The notes below the pieces were generated by a model that saw nothing but the letters and a program-made list of their open reading frames with translations, was not told where the DNA came from and ran no database searches. From JAAZIN01 sp964441025 (GTDB lineage: Bacteria; Bacillota; Dethiobacteria; DTU022), in assembly GCA_964441025.1 (NCBI GenBank), contig CAYTXG010000002.1, positions 62,001 through 126,000 on the forward strand: a stretch of DNA of 64,000 nt, given 5' to 3'. Of this stretch, positions 8,704 through 17,463 are shown in pieces. The position numbers and the translations under genes were made by a program. The stretch's first letter is position 1, and every line of letters starts with the position of its first letter.

Positions 8704-10089
8704 ATGAGTCAGGAGCAGCAGATATCGATGACAGAAGGGCTTAAAGTGGCCGCCGTAACCCTGGGATGCGCTAAAAACCGCATCGACACGGAAGAGATCC
8801 TGGGCCTGCTTGGCTGCAGCGGTTACCTGGTTACCGATCACCCGCTGGAAGCGGATGCAGTTATTGTCAATACCTGCGCTTTTATTGAGGCGGCGCAGCA
8901 GGAATCCATCAATGAACTGTTGAGCCTGGTCGTGCGGCGGAGCAACAAGCGCCCCCTGATCATCGCCGCAGGCTGCCTGGCCCAGCGCTTCGGCAGGCGG
9001 CTGATGGATAGCATCCCCGAACTGGGGGGAGTCATCGGGGTGCATAGCTATGCGGAGTTGCCGGCCTTCCTGGAAAGCTGCTTCACCGGAAAGCGGGAGC
9101 TCCTGCTTGCGCCCCCTCCGGCAGGTTACATCAGCCTGGGCCCCCGTCTCCTGACCGCCCCGCCGCACAGCGCCTGCGTGAAGATCGCCGAGGGCTGTAG
9201 CAACCGCTGCAGCTACTGTTTGATCCCCTCACTGCGCGGACCCCTGCGCAGCCGCCCCGCTGCGGATATCATCACCGAGATAGGGCAGCTAATTGCCGGC
9301 GGCGCCCGCGAGATCAACCTTGTTGCCCAGGATACCACCGCTTATGGAACCGAATTGGGGGAGTCCGGTGGGTTGAGTGAACTTGTGGCGCAGATACTGG
9401 GGGAAATACCATCCTGTTTCCGGCTCCGGATCCTTTATACCCACCCGGCCCGGGTGAGCAACGCCCTTATTGATCTCATCGCCCGGGAGGAGCGCCTGTG
9501 CAAGTACCTTGATCTGCCGCTGCAGCACATAAACAGCTCTGTGCTGAAAAGCATGGGCCGGCGCTACTGCCGGGAGGATGTGGTGAAACTGGTGGGAAAA
9601 CTGCGTGGGCGCATCCCCGGCATTGTTCTGCGGACCACTTATCTGACGGGTTTCCCTGGAGAAAGCCCTGCGCAATTTCAAGAACTGCGCTCATTCATGC
9701 AGCAGAAGCCTTTTGAGCGGGTGGGTGTCTTCAGCTACTCCCGCCAGCGGGGGACAGCGGCGGCCCTCCGGAAGGATCAGATCCCCCGCCGGGTGGCGGA
9801 AAAAAGGAGAGATGCCCTGCTCAGGGTCCAGCAAAATGCGTCGCTCAATTTTAACCGCAGCCTGGTGGGCTCCACATGCACAGTGCTCGTCGAGAGCCGC
9901 GCCGTGGAGAGGCGTTCGCTCCACTGCGGGCGCACATCCTTTCAGGCCCCCGGGGTTGACGGGCTGCTCTATTTTTACTCTTCCCAACCTCTCCGGCCCG
10001 GCACTTTAGCCAGAGTAGCGGTAACCTCCGCCTCTGCCTACGACCTCTTCGGCAGGCTGTTGGGGTCTGCAGAAATGTCTGCCACCTGA
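8704..10089 (+). CDS. rimO: Ribosomal protein S12 methylthiotransferase RimO
   Basis: A radical-SAM methylthiotransferase (461 residues) that adds a methylthio group to the conserved Asp of ribosomal protein S12. The N-terminal UPF0004 domain carries the three auxiliary-cluster Cys at about 22, 58 and 91. The radical-SAM cluster is GCSNRCSYC with Cys165, Cys169 and Cys172. A C-terminal TRAM domain covers about the last 65 residues. The RimO/MiaB distinction rests on GCSNRCSYCLIPSLRG and on synteny with ftsK-rodZ; the second methylthiotransferase in the window (miaB) is clearly distinct. AAGGAG precedes ATG 8704. An alternative ATG at residue 9 cannot be excluded. Confidence 0.95.
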   Translation: MSQEQQISMTEGLKVAAVTLGCAKNRIDTEEILGLLGCSGYLVTDHPLEADAVIVNTCAFIEAAQQESINELLSLVVRRSNKRPLIIAAGCLAQRFGRRLMDSIPELGGVIGVHSYAELPAFLESCFTGKRELLLAPPPAGYISLGPRLLTAPPHSACVKIAEGCSNRCSYCLIPSLRGPLRSRPAADIITEIGQLIAGGAREINLVAQDTTAYGTELGESGGLSELVAQILGEIPSCFRLRILYTHPARVSNALIDLIAREERLCKYLDLPLQHINSSVLKSMGRRYCREDVVKLVGKLRGRIPGIVLRTTYLTGFPGESPAQFQELRSFMQQKPFERVGVFSYSRQRGTAAALRKDQIPRRVAEKRRDALLRVQQNASLNFNRSLVGSTCTVLVESRAVERRSLHCGRTSFQAPGVDGLLYFYSSQPLRPGTLARVAVTSASAYDLFGRLLGSAEMSAT

Positions 10090-10125
10090 TCAAAAAAGAG
10101 GAATGCCCATCCTTCCGGCAATCTG

Positions 10126-10154
10126 TTGCCCGGTAGCCGCTTCTTTGCTATAAT
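10126..10154 (+). promoter_or_regulatory. Sigma-A promoter of the FtsH-variant operon
   Basis: TTGCCC (10126-10131), a 17-bp spacer and a perfect TATAAT (10149-10154). The start point would be near 10161, which excludes the upstream in-frame TTG 10126 and supports ATG 10189 for the following gene. Confidence 0.8.
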
Positions 10155-10188
10155 CAAACATACATTATGTAAACTACCAAGGGAGCGG

Positions 10189-10734
10189 ATGACGGTGCCC
10201 CAACTGCGTTGGTCAAAAGTTTTGCTCATTGCGCTGACGGCTCTTGTTCTCTTCTTCGGCGGCAGCCACGTGTACCGGCGATATTACCGGGAAGAACCCT
10301 TTCTTGAAAAGCTCTGCCTTATTGAAGGTGTGGCCGGCGCCGGGCTTACCGCCACCGATGGCGGCACCGCTCTTCTAATCACTCCCGATGATTCTTATCA
10401 GGGTCAGCTGCAGACACTGGTCACCTCCGTGGAAAAAGAGGTTTCCGGGCGCTATCGCAGGCCGCTGCTCATTGAGATCAAGGACCGGCGCAGTGCCCGG
10501 CTCAATCTTTTCGCCGCAGCAGTGAGTCCCGATCTGTACGAAGCAGTCAGATCCGGGCGCTATCGCAGCGCAGCCGAAAGAATAAAGGAGAGCGCCGCCC
10601 TGTACGGGCTCACAGCCCAGGATTTAACAGTCGATTCTCGCTACCTGTACCTGCAAGCGCGCGACGGAGCCAACTATCTTTATTTGCTGGTACCTCTGCC
10701 GCCGCTAACAGAGGGAGGGTCGGCAGATGCTTGA
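10189..10734 (+). CDS. Unrecognised single-pass membrane protein paired with an FtsH variant
   Basis: About 181 residues: a short basic N-terminus, one hydrophobic helix at about 11-27, a basic stretch (YRRYYR), and then a soluble domain of ~150 residues with alternating strands and helices. I do not recognise the family. The flanking charges do not settle topology, since both sides of the helix are basic. Start ATG 10189 has GGGAGCGG just upstream and lies 28 bases after the predicted transcript start. Its end overlaps the FtsH-like gene by eight bases, so the two proteins are probably made together and may form a complex. That partnership is inferred from gene order only. Confidence 0.7.
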   Translation: MTVPQLRWSKVLLIALTALVLFFGGSHVYRRYYREEPFLEKLCLIEGVAGAGLTATDGGTALLITPDDSYQGQLQTLVTSVEKEVSGRYRRPLLIEIKDRRSARLNLFAAAVSPDLYEAVRSGRYRSAAERIKESAALYGLTAQDLTVDSRYLYLQARDGANYLYLLVPLPPLTEGGSADA

Positions 10735-12205
10735 GCTGTTAGCCGGAGTGGGGGCGGCGGCGCTGGTGATTCTGCTCTATTACCAGAGCAGCCTGATCCC
10801 GCTGGTCATCCTCGCGGGCCTGTTCCTGGCCCTTTTCGCCTTTCCGGGGCTCAAAACGCCCCGGCTGAATACTGTGGGCAGTGGATTTAAAGGCAAAAAG
10901 ATCAGCTTCAACGAGATCGGGGGGCAGGATGTAGCCAAAAAAGAGCTCCTGGAGGCACTTGACTTTGTGAACAGGCCCCAGGAAATCAAGCGCATGGGCA
11001 TCCGCCCCTTGAAAGGGGTAATGCTCATCGGCCCCCCGGGTACAGGTAAAACCCTTCTGGCAAAAGCGTCGGCGGGCTACACCGGTTCAGCTTTTATCAG
11101 CGTCGCCGGCAGCGAATTTATTGAAATGTATGCCGGGGTGGGGGCGCAGCGTGTGCGCAAGCTCTTTGAGCAGTGCCGGCGCAGAGCTGCAAATGAGCGG
11201 CGCAAGGGCGCCATCCTTTTTATCGACGAAATAGAAATACTCGGCGGGAAACGCGGACGCCACAGCAGCCACCTTGAATACGACCAGACCCTGAACCAGC
11301 TTCTTGTGGAGATGGACGGCCTGGGGGTAAAGGATGATCTGAACATCCTGGTCATCGGGGCCACCAACAGGCCGGACACCCTTGATCCGGCCCTGCTCCG
11401 CCCGGGGCGCTTTGACCGCATGGTCCAGGTGGATCTGCCCGACCTGGAGGGCCGGATTCATATTTTAGAGCTGCACCTGCATAACAAGCCTGTTGATCAG
11501 AGCGTGTCGCTGGAAAGGATTGCCCGCGAAACTTTCGGCTTCTCCGGCGCACATCTGGAGAGCCTGGCCAATGAGGCCGCCATCCTGGCCATGCGCCAGG
11601 GGCGAAGTTCTATCGGTGAGAAAGAGCTTTTGGAAGCAGTTGACAAGGTTATCCTGGGCGAGAAGCTGGAGCGCAAACCCGGTGAAGAGGAGCTGTGGCG
11701 TATCGCCGTTCATGAGACGGGTCACGCCCTGGTCAGCGAAGCGCTTAAGCCCGGTTCCGTCTCGCAGGTGACCATAACACCGCGCGGTAAAGCCCTGGGG
11801 TATGTCCGCCACAAGCCGGAACGTGATTACTATATCTATACTCTGGATCATCTGGAGGAGCAAATTGCCGTTTTGCTGGGCGGATCGAGCAGTGAGAGGC
11901 TTGTTCTGGGCAACGGCAGCACCGGATCGCTGAATGATTTCAACCAGGCTGTTGACCTGGCCAAAAAGATCATCTCCGCAGGTCTCTCCCGGCTCGGTGT
12001 CGTCAGCACCGGAGATCTGCCCGCCGGCTTGCTGCACCGCACCATCCAGCAGATTATCGGGAAGCAGGAGCATTGGGTGAAAAGCCTGCTGGCCGGGAAG
12101 ATTGATCTGATCAGGGAAATTGCCCGCTCCATTCTCGAAAAAGAGAAGATCAGCGGTGAAGCTCTGCGCCGTTATATTTCAAGCTCATCGGGCGAAGCAT
12201 GCTAG
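10727..12205 (+). CDS. FtsH-family AAA+ metalloprotease without ectodomain
   Basis: An ATP-dependent membrane protease of 492 residues, shorter than classical FtsH (about 610-650). Two hydrophobic segments (about 4-19 and 24-41) are joined by only a few polar residues, so the usual extracytoplasmic domain is absent. The AAA module has Walker A GPPGTGKT at 102-109, a Walker B ending IDEIE, and the second region of homology with PALLRPGRFDR. The zinc protease site is complete: HETGH with His329, Glu330 and His333, and the third ligand Asp404 in TGSLNDF. The C-terminal coiled coil is short. It overlaps the preceding small membrane protein gene. It is an FtsH paralogue rather than the canonical gene; substrates are unknown. 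Confidence 0.9.
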   Translation: MLELLAGVGAAALVILLYYQSSLIPLVILAGLFLALFAFPGLKTPRLNTVGSGFKGKKISFNEIGGQDVAKKELLEALDFVNRPQEIKRMGIRPLKGVMLIGPPGTGKTLLAKASAGYTGSAFISVAGSEFIEMYAGVGAQRVRKLFEQCRRRAANERRKGAILFIDEIEILGGKRGRHSSHLEYDQTLNQLLVEMDGLGVKDDLNILVIGATNRPDTLDPALLRPGRFDRMVQVDLPDLEGRIHILELHLHNKPVDQSVSLERIARETFGFSGAHLESLANEAAILAMRQGRSSIGEKELLEAVDKVILGEKLERKPGEEELWRIAVHETGHALVSEALKPGSVSQVTITPRGKALGYVRHKPERDYYIYTLDHLEEQIAVLLGGSSSERLVLGNGSTGSLNDFNQAVDLAKKIISAGLSRLGVVSTGDLPAGLLHRTIQQIIGKQEHWVKSLLAGKIDLIREIARSILEKEKISGEALRRYISSSSGEAC

Positions 12206-12244
12206 CGCCATGTTATAATTAATCAAAAAATGGCGGTGATTTGC

Positions 12245-13480
12245 GTGCAGATAGACCTGATCTGCATAGGCAGCGAGCTCTTAACAGGGTTGGTGGAGAA
12301 CACCAATGCAGGATATATTTCCCGGCGCCTATGGTCCAGCGGCCTCCCGGTGCGGGAAGAGCGGGTGGTGCCCGACAGCATCCCCGCTATTGCCGGGGCG
12401 CTGAAAGAATCCCTGCTCAGGAGCGAGGCGGTGATCTGTATCGGGGGGCTGGGACCAACGGAGGACGATCTGACGCGGGAAGCTGTGTCTGAAGCACTGC
12501 AGCGCCCCCTGCGCCTGCACCCCGAATGGCTTCGCCGCCTGGAGCAGATGTTTGCCGCCAGGGGCTATTCCATGCCTCCGGGGAACCGCAAACAGGCGCT
12601 GCTCATTCAAGGAGGCCGACTTGTTTTCAATCACCGGGGAACGGCCCCGGGCGAGGTTATTCCCGCAGGCGAGCGGTGCCGGATCATACTCCTTCCCGGG
12701 CCACCCGTCGAGATGATCCCCATGTTTGAGGAGGAGATCCTGCCCCTTCTGGAGGCGGAGGCCCCGGCGAAGGGCTGGCGGACCAGGATTATCCGGACAT
12801 CGGGCTGCGGAGAATCGCTGCTGGAGGAAAAAATAAAGGAGAGCGGTCTGCCCAACGGGGTACTGCTTTCCCTTGTGGCCAGGGGAGGCGAGGTGCTGCT
12901 GCAGCTGAAGAGCTGCGGCGAGGAGGCGGCGGAGCTCCTGGAGGAGAGTGCCGCGCGCCTGCGCCGGAACCTGGGCAAATATATATACGGTGAGGGCGAG
13001 GAGACGCTGGCCGGGGCCCTGGCGGTGATCTTTAAAAAACGCCGCCTGACCCTGGCTCTGGCTGAATCATGCAGCGGCGGACTGACGGCGGACAGCATCA
13101 CCGATGTGGCGGGTAGCTCCCAATTCTTCAAAGGTTCGCTGGTAACTTACAGCAACGAGGCAAAGGAGGCCCTTCTGGGCGTGGATTCCGGGTTGCTCCG
13201 CCGGGAAGGAGCCGTCAGCAAGGCTGTTGCCCTGGCAATGGCCCGCGGAGCCGGGAAGAGGCTCAGCGCTTCAGTCGGCGCCGCCATCACCGGCATTGCC
13301 GGTCCCGACAGCGATTCCTCAGGCGCCCCGCCGGGCCTGGTCTACATTGCCGCCGCCGGCCCCTTCGGGGAAAAATGTCTCCGCCTGGAACTGCCCGGCA
13401 CGCGCAGGGCGGTAAAAGAGAGGGCGGTGCAGTCCCTGCTGACTATGCTCTGGAGGATCATGCATGTTGACGGGCAATAG
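12245..13480 (+). CDS. cinA: CinA, competence/damage-inducible protein
   Basis: A two-domain protein: an N-terminal MoCF/COG1058 domain (about 1-170; GSELLTG, GGLGPTEDD) and a C-terminal CinA domain (about 250-410; AESCSGGL, ITGIAGP) with nicotinamide-nucleotide amidohydrolase activity in relatives. It salvages NMN from NAD-dependent ligation and borders recA in many Firmicutes. I favour GTG 12245, since the protein then begins VQIDLICIGSELLTG like its relatives and GGCGGTGAT lies just upstream; ATG 12230 is the alternative. TATAAT at about 12213 has no good -35 box. The next gene overlaps its end by 17 bases. Confidence 0.93.
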   Translation: MQIDLICIGSELLTGLVENTNAGYISRRLWSSGLPVREERVVPDSIPAIAGALKESLLRSEAVICIGGLGPTEDDLTREAVSEALQRPLRLHPEWLRRLEQMFAARGYSMPPGNRKQALLIQGGRLVFNHRGTAPGEVIPAGERCRIILLPGPPVEMIPMFEEEILPLLEAEAPAKGWRTRIIRTSGCGESLLEEKIKESGLPNGVLLSLVARGGEVLLQLKSCGEEAAELLEESAARLRRNLGKYIYGEGEETLAGALAVIFKKRRLTLALAESCSGGLTADSITDVAGSSQFFKGSLVTYSNEAKEALLGVDSGLLRREGAVSKAVALAMARGAGKRLSASVGAAITGIAGPDSDSSGAPPGLVYIAAAGPFGEKCLRLELPGTRRAVKERAVQSLLTMLWRIMHVDGQ

Positions 13481-14876
13481 GAAGAAAGCGGTTTTTCTCG
13501 TGCTGCTGGCGGCACTGGCCGGCCTCTTTGCAGCCGCCGCCCTTTTCAGCGAAACATCCTTTCAAGTCGGCGCCTTTGAGATAACCGTAGCGCTGATTCC
13601 TTCTCTGCGTGGTGAAACCGTAATTGTGTTCCCGCCCTTCGGCAGGCTGCGCGCCTTGACCCACTATGCGCCTTTTCTTCTGGAAATTACCCTGAAAAAT
13701 GTGGATCTCGGGCAGCTCCGGGCATCACTGCAGGAGCTATCCGCTGCGCCGGCAATTTCATTTTTGCAAAGAGAGCTACGGGACAAAGCGGCTCACTTCC
13801 TTGCCCGCCAGGCAATCATCTCTTTTTTTTGCAGCGCTTTGCTCCTGGTTGTTCTGCGCCGGGGTAGCAGGCGGCGCCTGCTTCAGGGTGCTCTGGCGGG
13901 CGGCCTTCTGTGCCTGCTCCTGCTGGCGCTGCTCCTTGGAACCACACTGATCTACCCTTATGATATCAGCGCTTTTAAGAACCCGCGTTTTGAAGGAGCT
14001 CTGGCGGCGGCGCCCTGGATCATCCGCCTGGCCGGTGAGGCGCAAGATACAGTTGGCATTTTAAGCGAACAGCTCGAGGTGATGGCGGTAAACCTGGAGA
14101 ATCTGTCCAGCCGTCTCCGTGAGATCAACCCTCCTCCCGACAGCGGCGAGATCCGGGTGCTGCATGTTTCCGACATCCATAACAACCCCGCCGCTTTTGA
14201 TCTCATCGAGAAAGTCACCGGAGCCTTTCAGATCAACTTCATCGTGGATACAGGCGATCTGACCGATTACGGATCGGAGATTGAAACAGAGCTGGCGGCA
14301 CGCCTGGCCCGGCTGCCGCTGCCCTATCTTTTTCTACCAGGCAATCATGACAGCCTGGAAAGCATTGAGCTTTTGCGGAGCGAAGGGGCGCTGATCATCG
14401 GAGAGGAAAGGATTGAAATCGAGGGGCTCAGCATTGCCGGCCTGCCTGATCCCGCCTCAGAGCAGCCCACAGCGGAGGTGCCCTCACAGGACACACTGCT
14501 CCAGGCCAGCCTGCAGGCAGGGGAGAGGATATTCGAAGGTGAAAGGCCGCCCGATATTTTTGCTGTCCACAACCCACTGATGGCCGAGCCTTTCTTCGGA
14601 AAGCTGCCGCTGATCCTTTGCGGGCACACCCACAGCGCAGGAATATATTTCGATGAAGACAGCCCCACTATCCTGGTCAACGCCGGGACTACCGGGGCCT
14701 CGGGGGTCCGCGGCCTCCTGGCGCCGCATCAGAACCCGTACAGCGCCGCCATCCTCTACTTCAATCCCGGCCTCGACGGCGGCATGGAGCTGACCGCCGG
14801 CGACCTCATCAGCATTGAACAGCTACAGGATTCGTTTACGCTGCAGCGATTCTTCAACCGCCGATCCGGCAGTTGA
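13464..14876 (+). CDS. Membrane-bound calcineurin-like metallophosphoesterase
   Basis: A 470-residue membrane protein with an N-terminal hydrophobic segment (about 10-30), a further hydrophobic pair around 112-165, then a helical stretch and a C-terminal metallophosphoesterase domain (about 230-450). The metal ligands appear in order: DIH, GDLTDYG, GNHD and GHTHS. Two-metal phosphoesterases of this type act on nucleotides, UDP-diacylglucosamine-like lipids or nucleic acids; the substrate here cannot be told. The long segment before the catalytic domain is family-specific and unrecognised. The start overlaps cinA by 17 bases, so it is probably cotranscribed with it. Confidence 0.8.
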   Translation: MLTGNRKKAVFLVLLAALAGLFAAAALFSETSFQVGAFEITVALIPSLRGETVIVFPPFGRLRALTHYAPFLLEITLKNVDLGQLRASLQELSAAPAISFLQRELRDKAAHFLARQAIISFFCSALLLVVLRRGSRRRLLQGALAGGLLCLLLLALLLGTTLIYPYDISAFKNPRFEGALAAAPWIIRLAGEAQDTVGILSEQLEVMAVNLENLSSRLREINPPPDSGEIRVLHVSDIHNNPAAFDLIEKVTGAFQINFIVDTGDLTDYGSEIETELAARLARLPLPYLFLPGNHDSLESIELLRSEGALIIGEERIEIEGLSIAGLPDPASEQPTAEVPSQDTLLQASLQAGERIFEGERPPDIFAVHNPLMAEPFFGKLPLILCGHTHSAGIYFDEDSPTILVNAGTTGASGVRGLLAPHQNPYSAAILYFNPGLDGGMELTAGDLISIEQLQDSFTLQRFFNRRSGS

Positions 14877-14954
14877 AGCAGCCGCCAGGCCGCTGTAAAA
14901 TGTTAAAAGGAGCAGGCTGCTGTCAGCGCTGTTCCTGAAGAAAGGTGAGTAACA

Positions 14955-15518
14955 ATGCGACTCTTTATCGCCCTGGATCCGTCAACAGGTCAAAGGGAAA
15001 AGCTGCAGGAACTGCAGATGCGCCTGGCCCGCTCTCTTGACGGAATCAGGTGGGTTCGTCCCGATGGCCTTCATCTGACCCTGAAATTCCTGGGGGATCA
15101 TGATGAGTCGATGGTGCCGCTCATTACCGCTGCGATGCGCAGGGCCGCCGCATCAGCAAACTCTTTTGAATTGCAGTTCGGGGGTGCCGGTGTTTTTCCT
15201 TCACCGCGGCGGGCAAGAGCTCTCTGGTCCGGGATCCACCGGGGCGCCGCCGAAGTAAAAAACCTTGCCGCCCGCCTTGAAAGGGAGCTGGCCCCAAAGG
15301 GCTTCCCCTTTGAAAACCGCCCTTTCAGGGCCCATATCACCCTGGGGCGGGTCCGCAGGCCTCTGCCGGAAAAAGAGCTGGAGCGCCTGCTCGAAGCGGA
15401 AAGCAGCTTTGCAACGGGGCCGGCCGGGGCGGAATCGATGCGTCTTTATGAGAGTCGCCTGACCCGTCAGGGTGCGATGTACACATTACTGAAAGAGATT
15501 TTGTTGATGGAAAAATAG
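14955..15518 (+). CDS. thpR: RNA 2',3'-cyclic phosphodiesterase ThpR (2H family)
   Basis: A 187-residue 2H phosphoesterase with two HxTx catalytic motifs: HLTL at His40 and HITL at His127. The spacing and total length are typical of ThpR/LigT enzymes that open 2',3'-cyclic phosphate RNA ends and can join tRNA half molecules in vitro. ATG 14955 is preceded by AAAGGTGAG. It lies between cinA-metallophosphoesterase and recA, an arrangement found in other Clostridia. Its physiological substrate is not known. Confidence 0.93.
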   Translation: MRLFIALDPSTGQREKLQELQMRLARSLDGIRWVRPDGLHLTLKFLGDHDESMVPLITAAMRRAAASANSFELQFGGAGVFPSPRRARALWSGIHRGAAEVKNLAARLERELAPKGFPFENRPFRAHITLGRVRRPLPEKELERLLEAESSFATGPAGAESMRLYESRLTRQGAMYTLLKEILLMEK

Positions 15519-15584
15519 AGGAAAATAAGGAGGAAACAAGAATAAGAAGAGTATCACCTGAATCCACTAAAGGAGGTTTTTCAA

Positions 15585-16610
15585 GTGGACAAAGAAAAAG
15601 CCCTTGAAGCGGCTTTGCTGCATATTGAAAAACAATTCGGCAAGGGCTCGGTCATGAAACTGGGCCAGCATGCAACTACAGGAATTGCCGCAATCCCTAC
15701 CGGCTGCCTCTCCCTGGACCTGGCCCTGGGCATAGGCGGACTGCCGCGGGGGCGGGTGGTTGAAATTTTCGGCCCTGAATCATCGGGCAAGACCACCGTG
15801 GGACTGCATGTCATTGCGGAAGCCCAAAAACTGGGCGGCTACTGCGCTTTTATCGATGCCGAGCATGCCCTTGACGCCATTTATGCCGGCAATCTGGGTG
15901 TGAACATTGACGAGCTGCTCGTCTCTCAACCGGATACAGGAGAGCAGGCCCTGGAAATTGCCGAAGCGCTGGTGCGCAGCGGGGCTATTGATGTCCTGGT
16001 CATAGACTCCGTGGCCGCCCTGGTACCCCGGGCGGAAATTGAAGGCGATATGGGCGATGCGCACGTGGGGCTGCAGGCCCGTTTGATGTCGCAGGCGCTG
16101 CGCAAACTATCCGGAGCGATCAGCAAATCACAGACTGTGGCTGTTTTTATCAACCAGATCCGGGAAAAGGTTGGAATCATTTTCGGCAATCCCGAAGTCA
16201 CTCCCGGTGGCCGGGCCTTGAAGTTCTACTCCTCGGTCCGGCTCGATGTGCGCCGGGTGGAGGCATTGAAACAGAGCGATGAGATCATCGGCAACCGGAC
16301 CAAGGTCAGGGTAGTCAAGAACAAGGTGGCGCCGCCGTTCAAGGTGGCTGATTTTGACATCCTTTACGGCAAGGGGATCTCCGCGGAGGGATCGCTCATC
16401 GACATCGGTACCGATATGAAGGTGCTGCAGAAAAGCGGAGCCTGGTATTCTTACAATGATGAGCGCCTGGGCCAGGGACGTGAAAATGTGCGCGACTATC
16501 TGAAAGAGCATCCTGAGCTGAGCAGAGAGATAGAGCTGAAGGTTCGCCAACTTAGCGGGCTGCCCCCGCCGCACGGAGCGCCCGCTGCGGAAAGTGGGAA
16601 AGGAGAGTAA
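15585..16610 (+). CDS. recA: RecA recombinase
   Basis: The DNA-dependent ATPase that forms filaments on single-stranded DNA, catalyses strand exchange and stimulates LexA self-cleavage. It has 341 residues with Walker A GPESSGKT at 63-70, Walker B VLVIDSVAAL, and the L1/L2 DNA-binding loops around residues 155-210 (GNPEVTPGG). The start is GTG 15585, with a near-perfect AAAGGAGGT at 15569-15576. I see no GAAC-N4-GTTC LexA operator in the ~70 bases upstream. recX overlaps its stop, so the two are cotranscribed. Confidence 0.98.
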   Translation: MDKEKALEAALLHIEKQFGKGSVMKLGQHATTGIAAIPTGCLSLDLALGIGGLPRGRVVEIFGPESSGKTTVGLHVIAEAQKLGGYCAFIDAEHALDAIYAGNLGVNIDELLVSQPDTGEQALEIAEALVRSGAIDVLVIDSVAALVPRAEIEGDMGDAHVGLQARLMSQALRKLSGAISKSQTVAVFINQIREKVGIIFGNPEVTPGGRALKFYSSVRLDVRRVEALKQSDEIIGNRTKVRVVKNKVAPPFKVADFDILYGKGISAEGSLIDIGTDMKVLQKSGAWYSYNDERLGQGRENVRDYLKEHPELSREIELKVRQLSGLPPPHGAPAAESGKGE

Positions 16611-17098
16611 TGCTCCGTCTGCAGGAAGATCAGGCGCTGAAAAAAGCCAGATCGGTATTGCTGCGGTTGCTCAGCTACCGGGGGAGGAGCCGTCAGGAGG
16701 CGGAAGAATACCTGCAGCGAAAAGGTTTTAACAGCGCCACAATCGACACTGTGCTGGGAGAGATGGAGGCGTGGCGCTATATTGATGACCGCAGCTTCAC
16801 CGGCGAACTGGTTGAAAGCTGCCTGCGCAGGGGCTGGGGGCCTCTGCGCGCGCGCTTTGCCCTGATCTCCAAGGGTATCCCCCGCCATATGGCCGAGGAG
16901 GGGATCGCGCAATTTTACAGCCAGGAAGTGGAAGAATCCCTGGCCCGTAGGGCGCTGGCCGGGAGAGCTGATTCCGGCGCGGCAGATATGGACAGAAGCT
17001 CGCTCCGCCGGCACATTGCTTATTTGAAGCGGCGCGGCTTCCGCGATCAGGTGATTATCAAAGTTTTGCGGGAGAGCGGCTCCTCCTTTGACGACTGA
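16610..17098 (+). CDS. recX: RecX, regulator of RecA
   Basis: A 162-residue all-helical protein of the RecX family, which caps or destabilises RecA filaments. Three-helix repeats are visible, with the motifs LLSYRGRSRQEAEEYL, YIDDRSF and RGWGPLRARFAL conserved in relatives. Its ATG overlaps the recA stop (TAATG). It is a little shorter than Bacillus RecX, which is common in Clostridia. Confidence 0.92.
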   Translation: MLRLQEDQALKKARSVLLRLLSYRGRSRQEAEEYLQRKGFNSATIDTVLGEMEAWRYIDDRSFTGELVESCLRRGWGPLRARFALISKGIPRHMAEEGIAQFYSQEVEESLARRALAGRADSGAADMDRSSLRRHIAYLKRRGFRDQVIIKVLRESGSSFDD

Positions 17099-17101
17099 AA
17101 A

Positions 17102-17167
17102 GGAAACATTTGCGCTGCCTCAAGGGGCAACGAGCGCCTTGAAGGTACAACGCCGGTGCATGTTTCC
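17102..17167 (+). other. Structured element downstream of recX
   Basis: GGAAACAT (17102-17109) pairs perfectly with ATGTTTCC (17160-17167). Inside it, GCGCT (17112-17116) pairs with AGCGC (17133-17137), enclosing TGCC/GGCA. The nested layout starts four bases after the recX stop and has no T tract. It could be a 3' UTR structure of recA-recX or a small RNA. No known riboswitch class is recognised. Confidence 0.45.
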
Positions 17168-17201
17168 AGGAATGCTACAGCGGCCTGCGCACACTGCGCT
17201 C

Positions 17202-17230
17202 TTGACATAATTATTCCCCGGGGTTACAAT
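17202..17230 (+). promoter_or_regulatory. Sigma-A promoter of rny
   Basis: Consensus TTGACA (17202-17207), a 17-bp spacer and TACAAT (17225-17230). Transcription from about 17237 would give rny a leader of about 225 bases, which includes GGTCT/AGACC at about 17294-17310 and the palindrome GCTTTTAAAAGC near 17323. Confidence 0.85.
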
Positions 17231-17403
17231 ATTAACGGAATGATTTACCATCAGGATTGGTTTTCTTATATGCGATTGTTTCTCAGTTCCGGTCTAAAAG
17301 AGAGACCTTTGGTGCTTTTAAAAGCGCTGCCATAGATTTATTGGGATGTAGGGTGCGTACACAGTTACAGGTGTAAGTATCTTTATATCAGCAGTTCTCT
17401 TTT

Positions 17404-17428
17404 AAGCTGTGTTCTGTGAACACAGCTT
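17404..17428 (+). promoter_or_regulatory. Perfect 11-bp hairpin in the rny leader
   Basis: AAGCTGTGTTC (17404-17414) and GAACACAGCTT (17418-17428) flank a 3-nt loop. The stem is followed by GTTTATTT, a weak U-rich tail, and ends 35 bases before the rny start. It looks like an attenuator or an RNase-processing/autoregulation site. Confidence 0.6.
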
Positions 17429-17463
17429 GTTTATTTAAACTACTGAAACGGTGGTGAGATATA

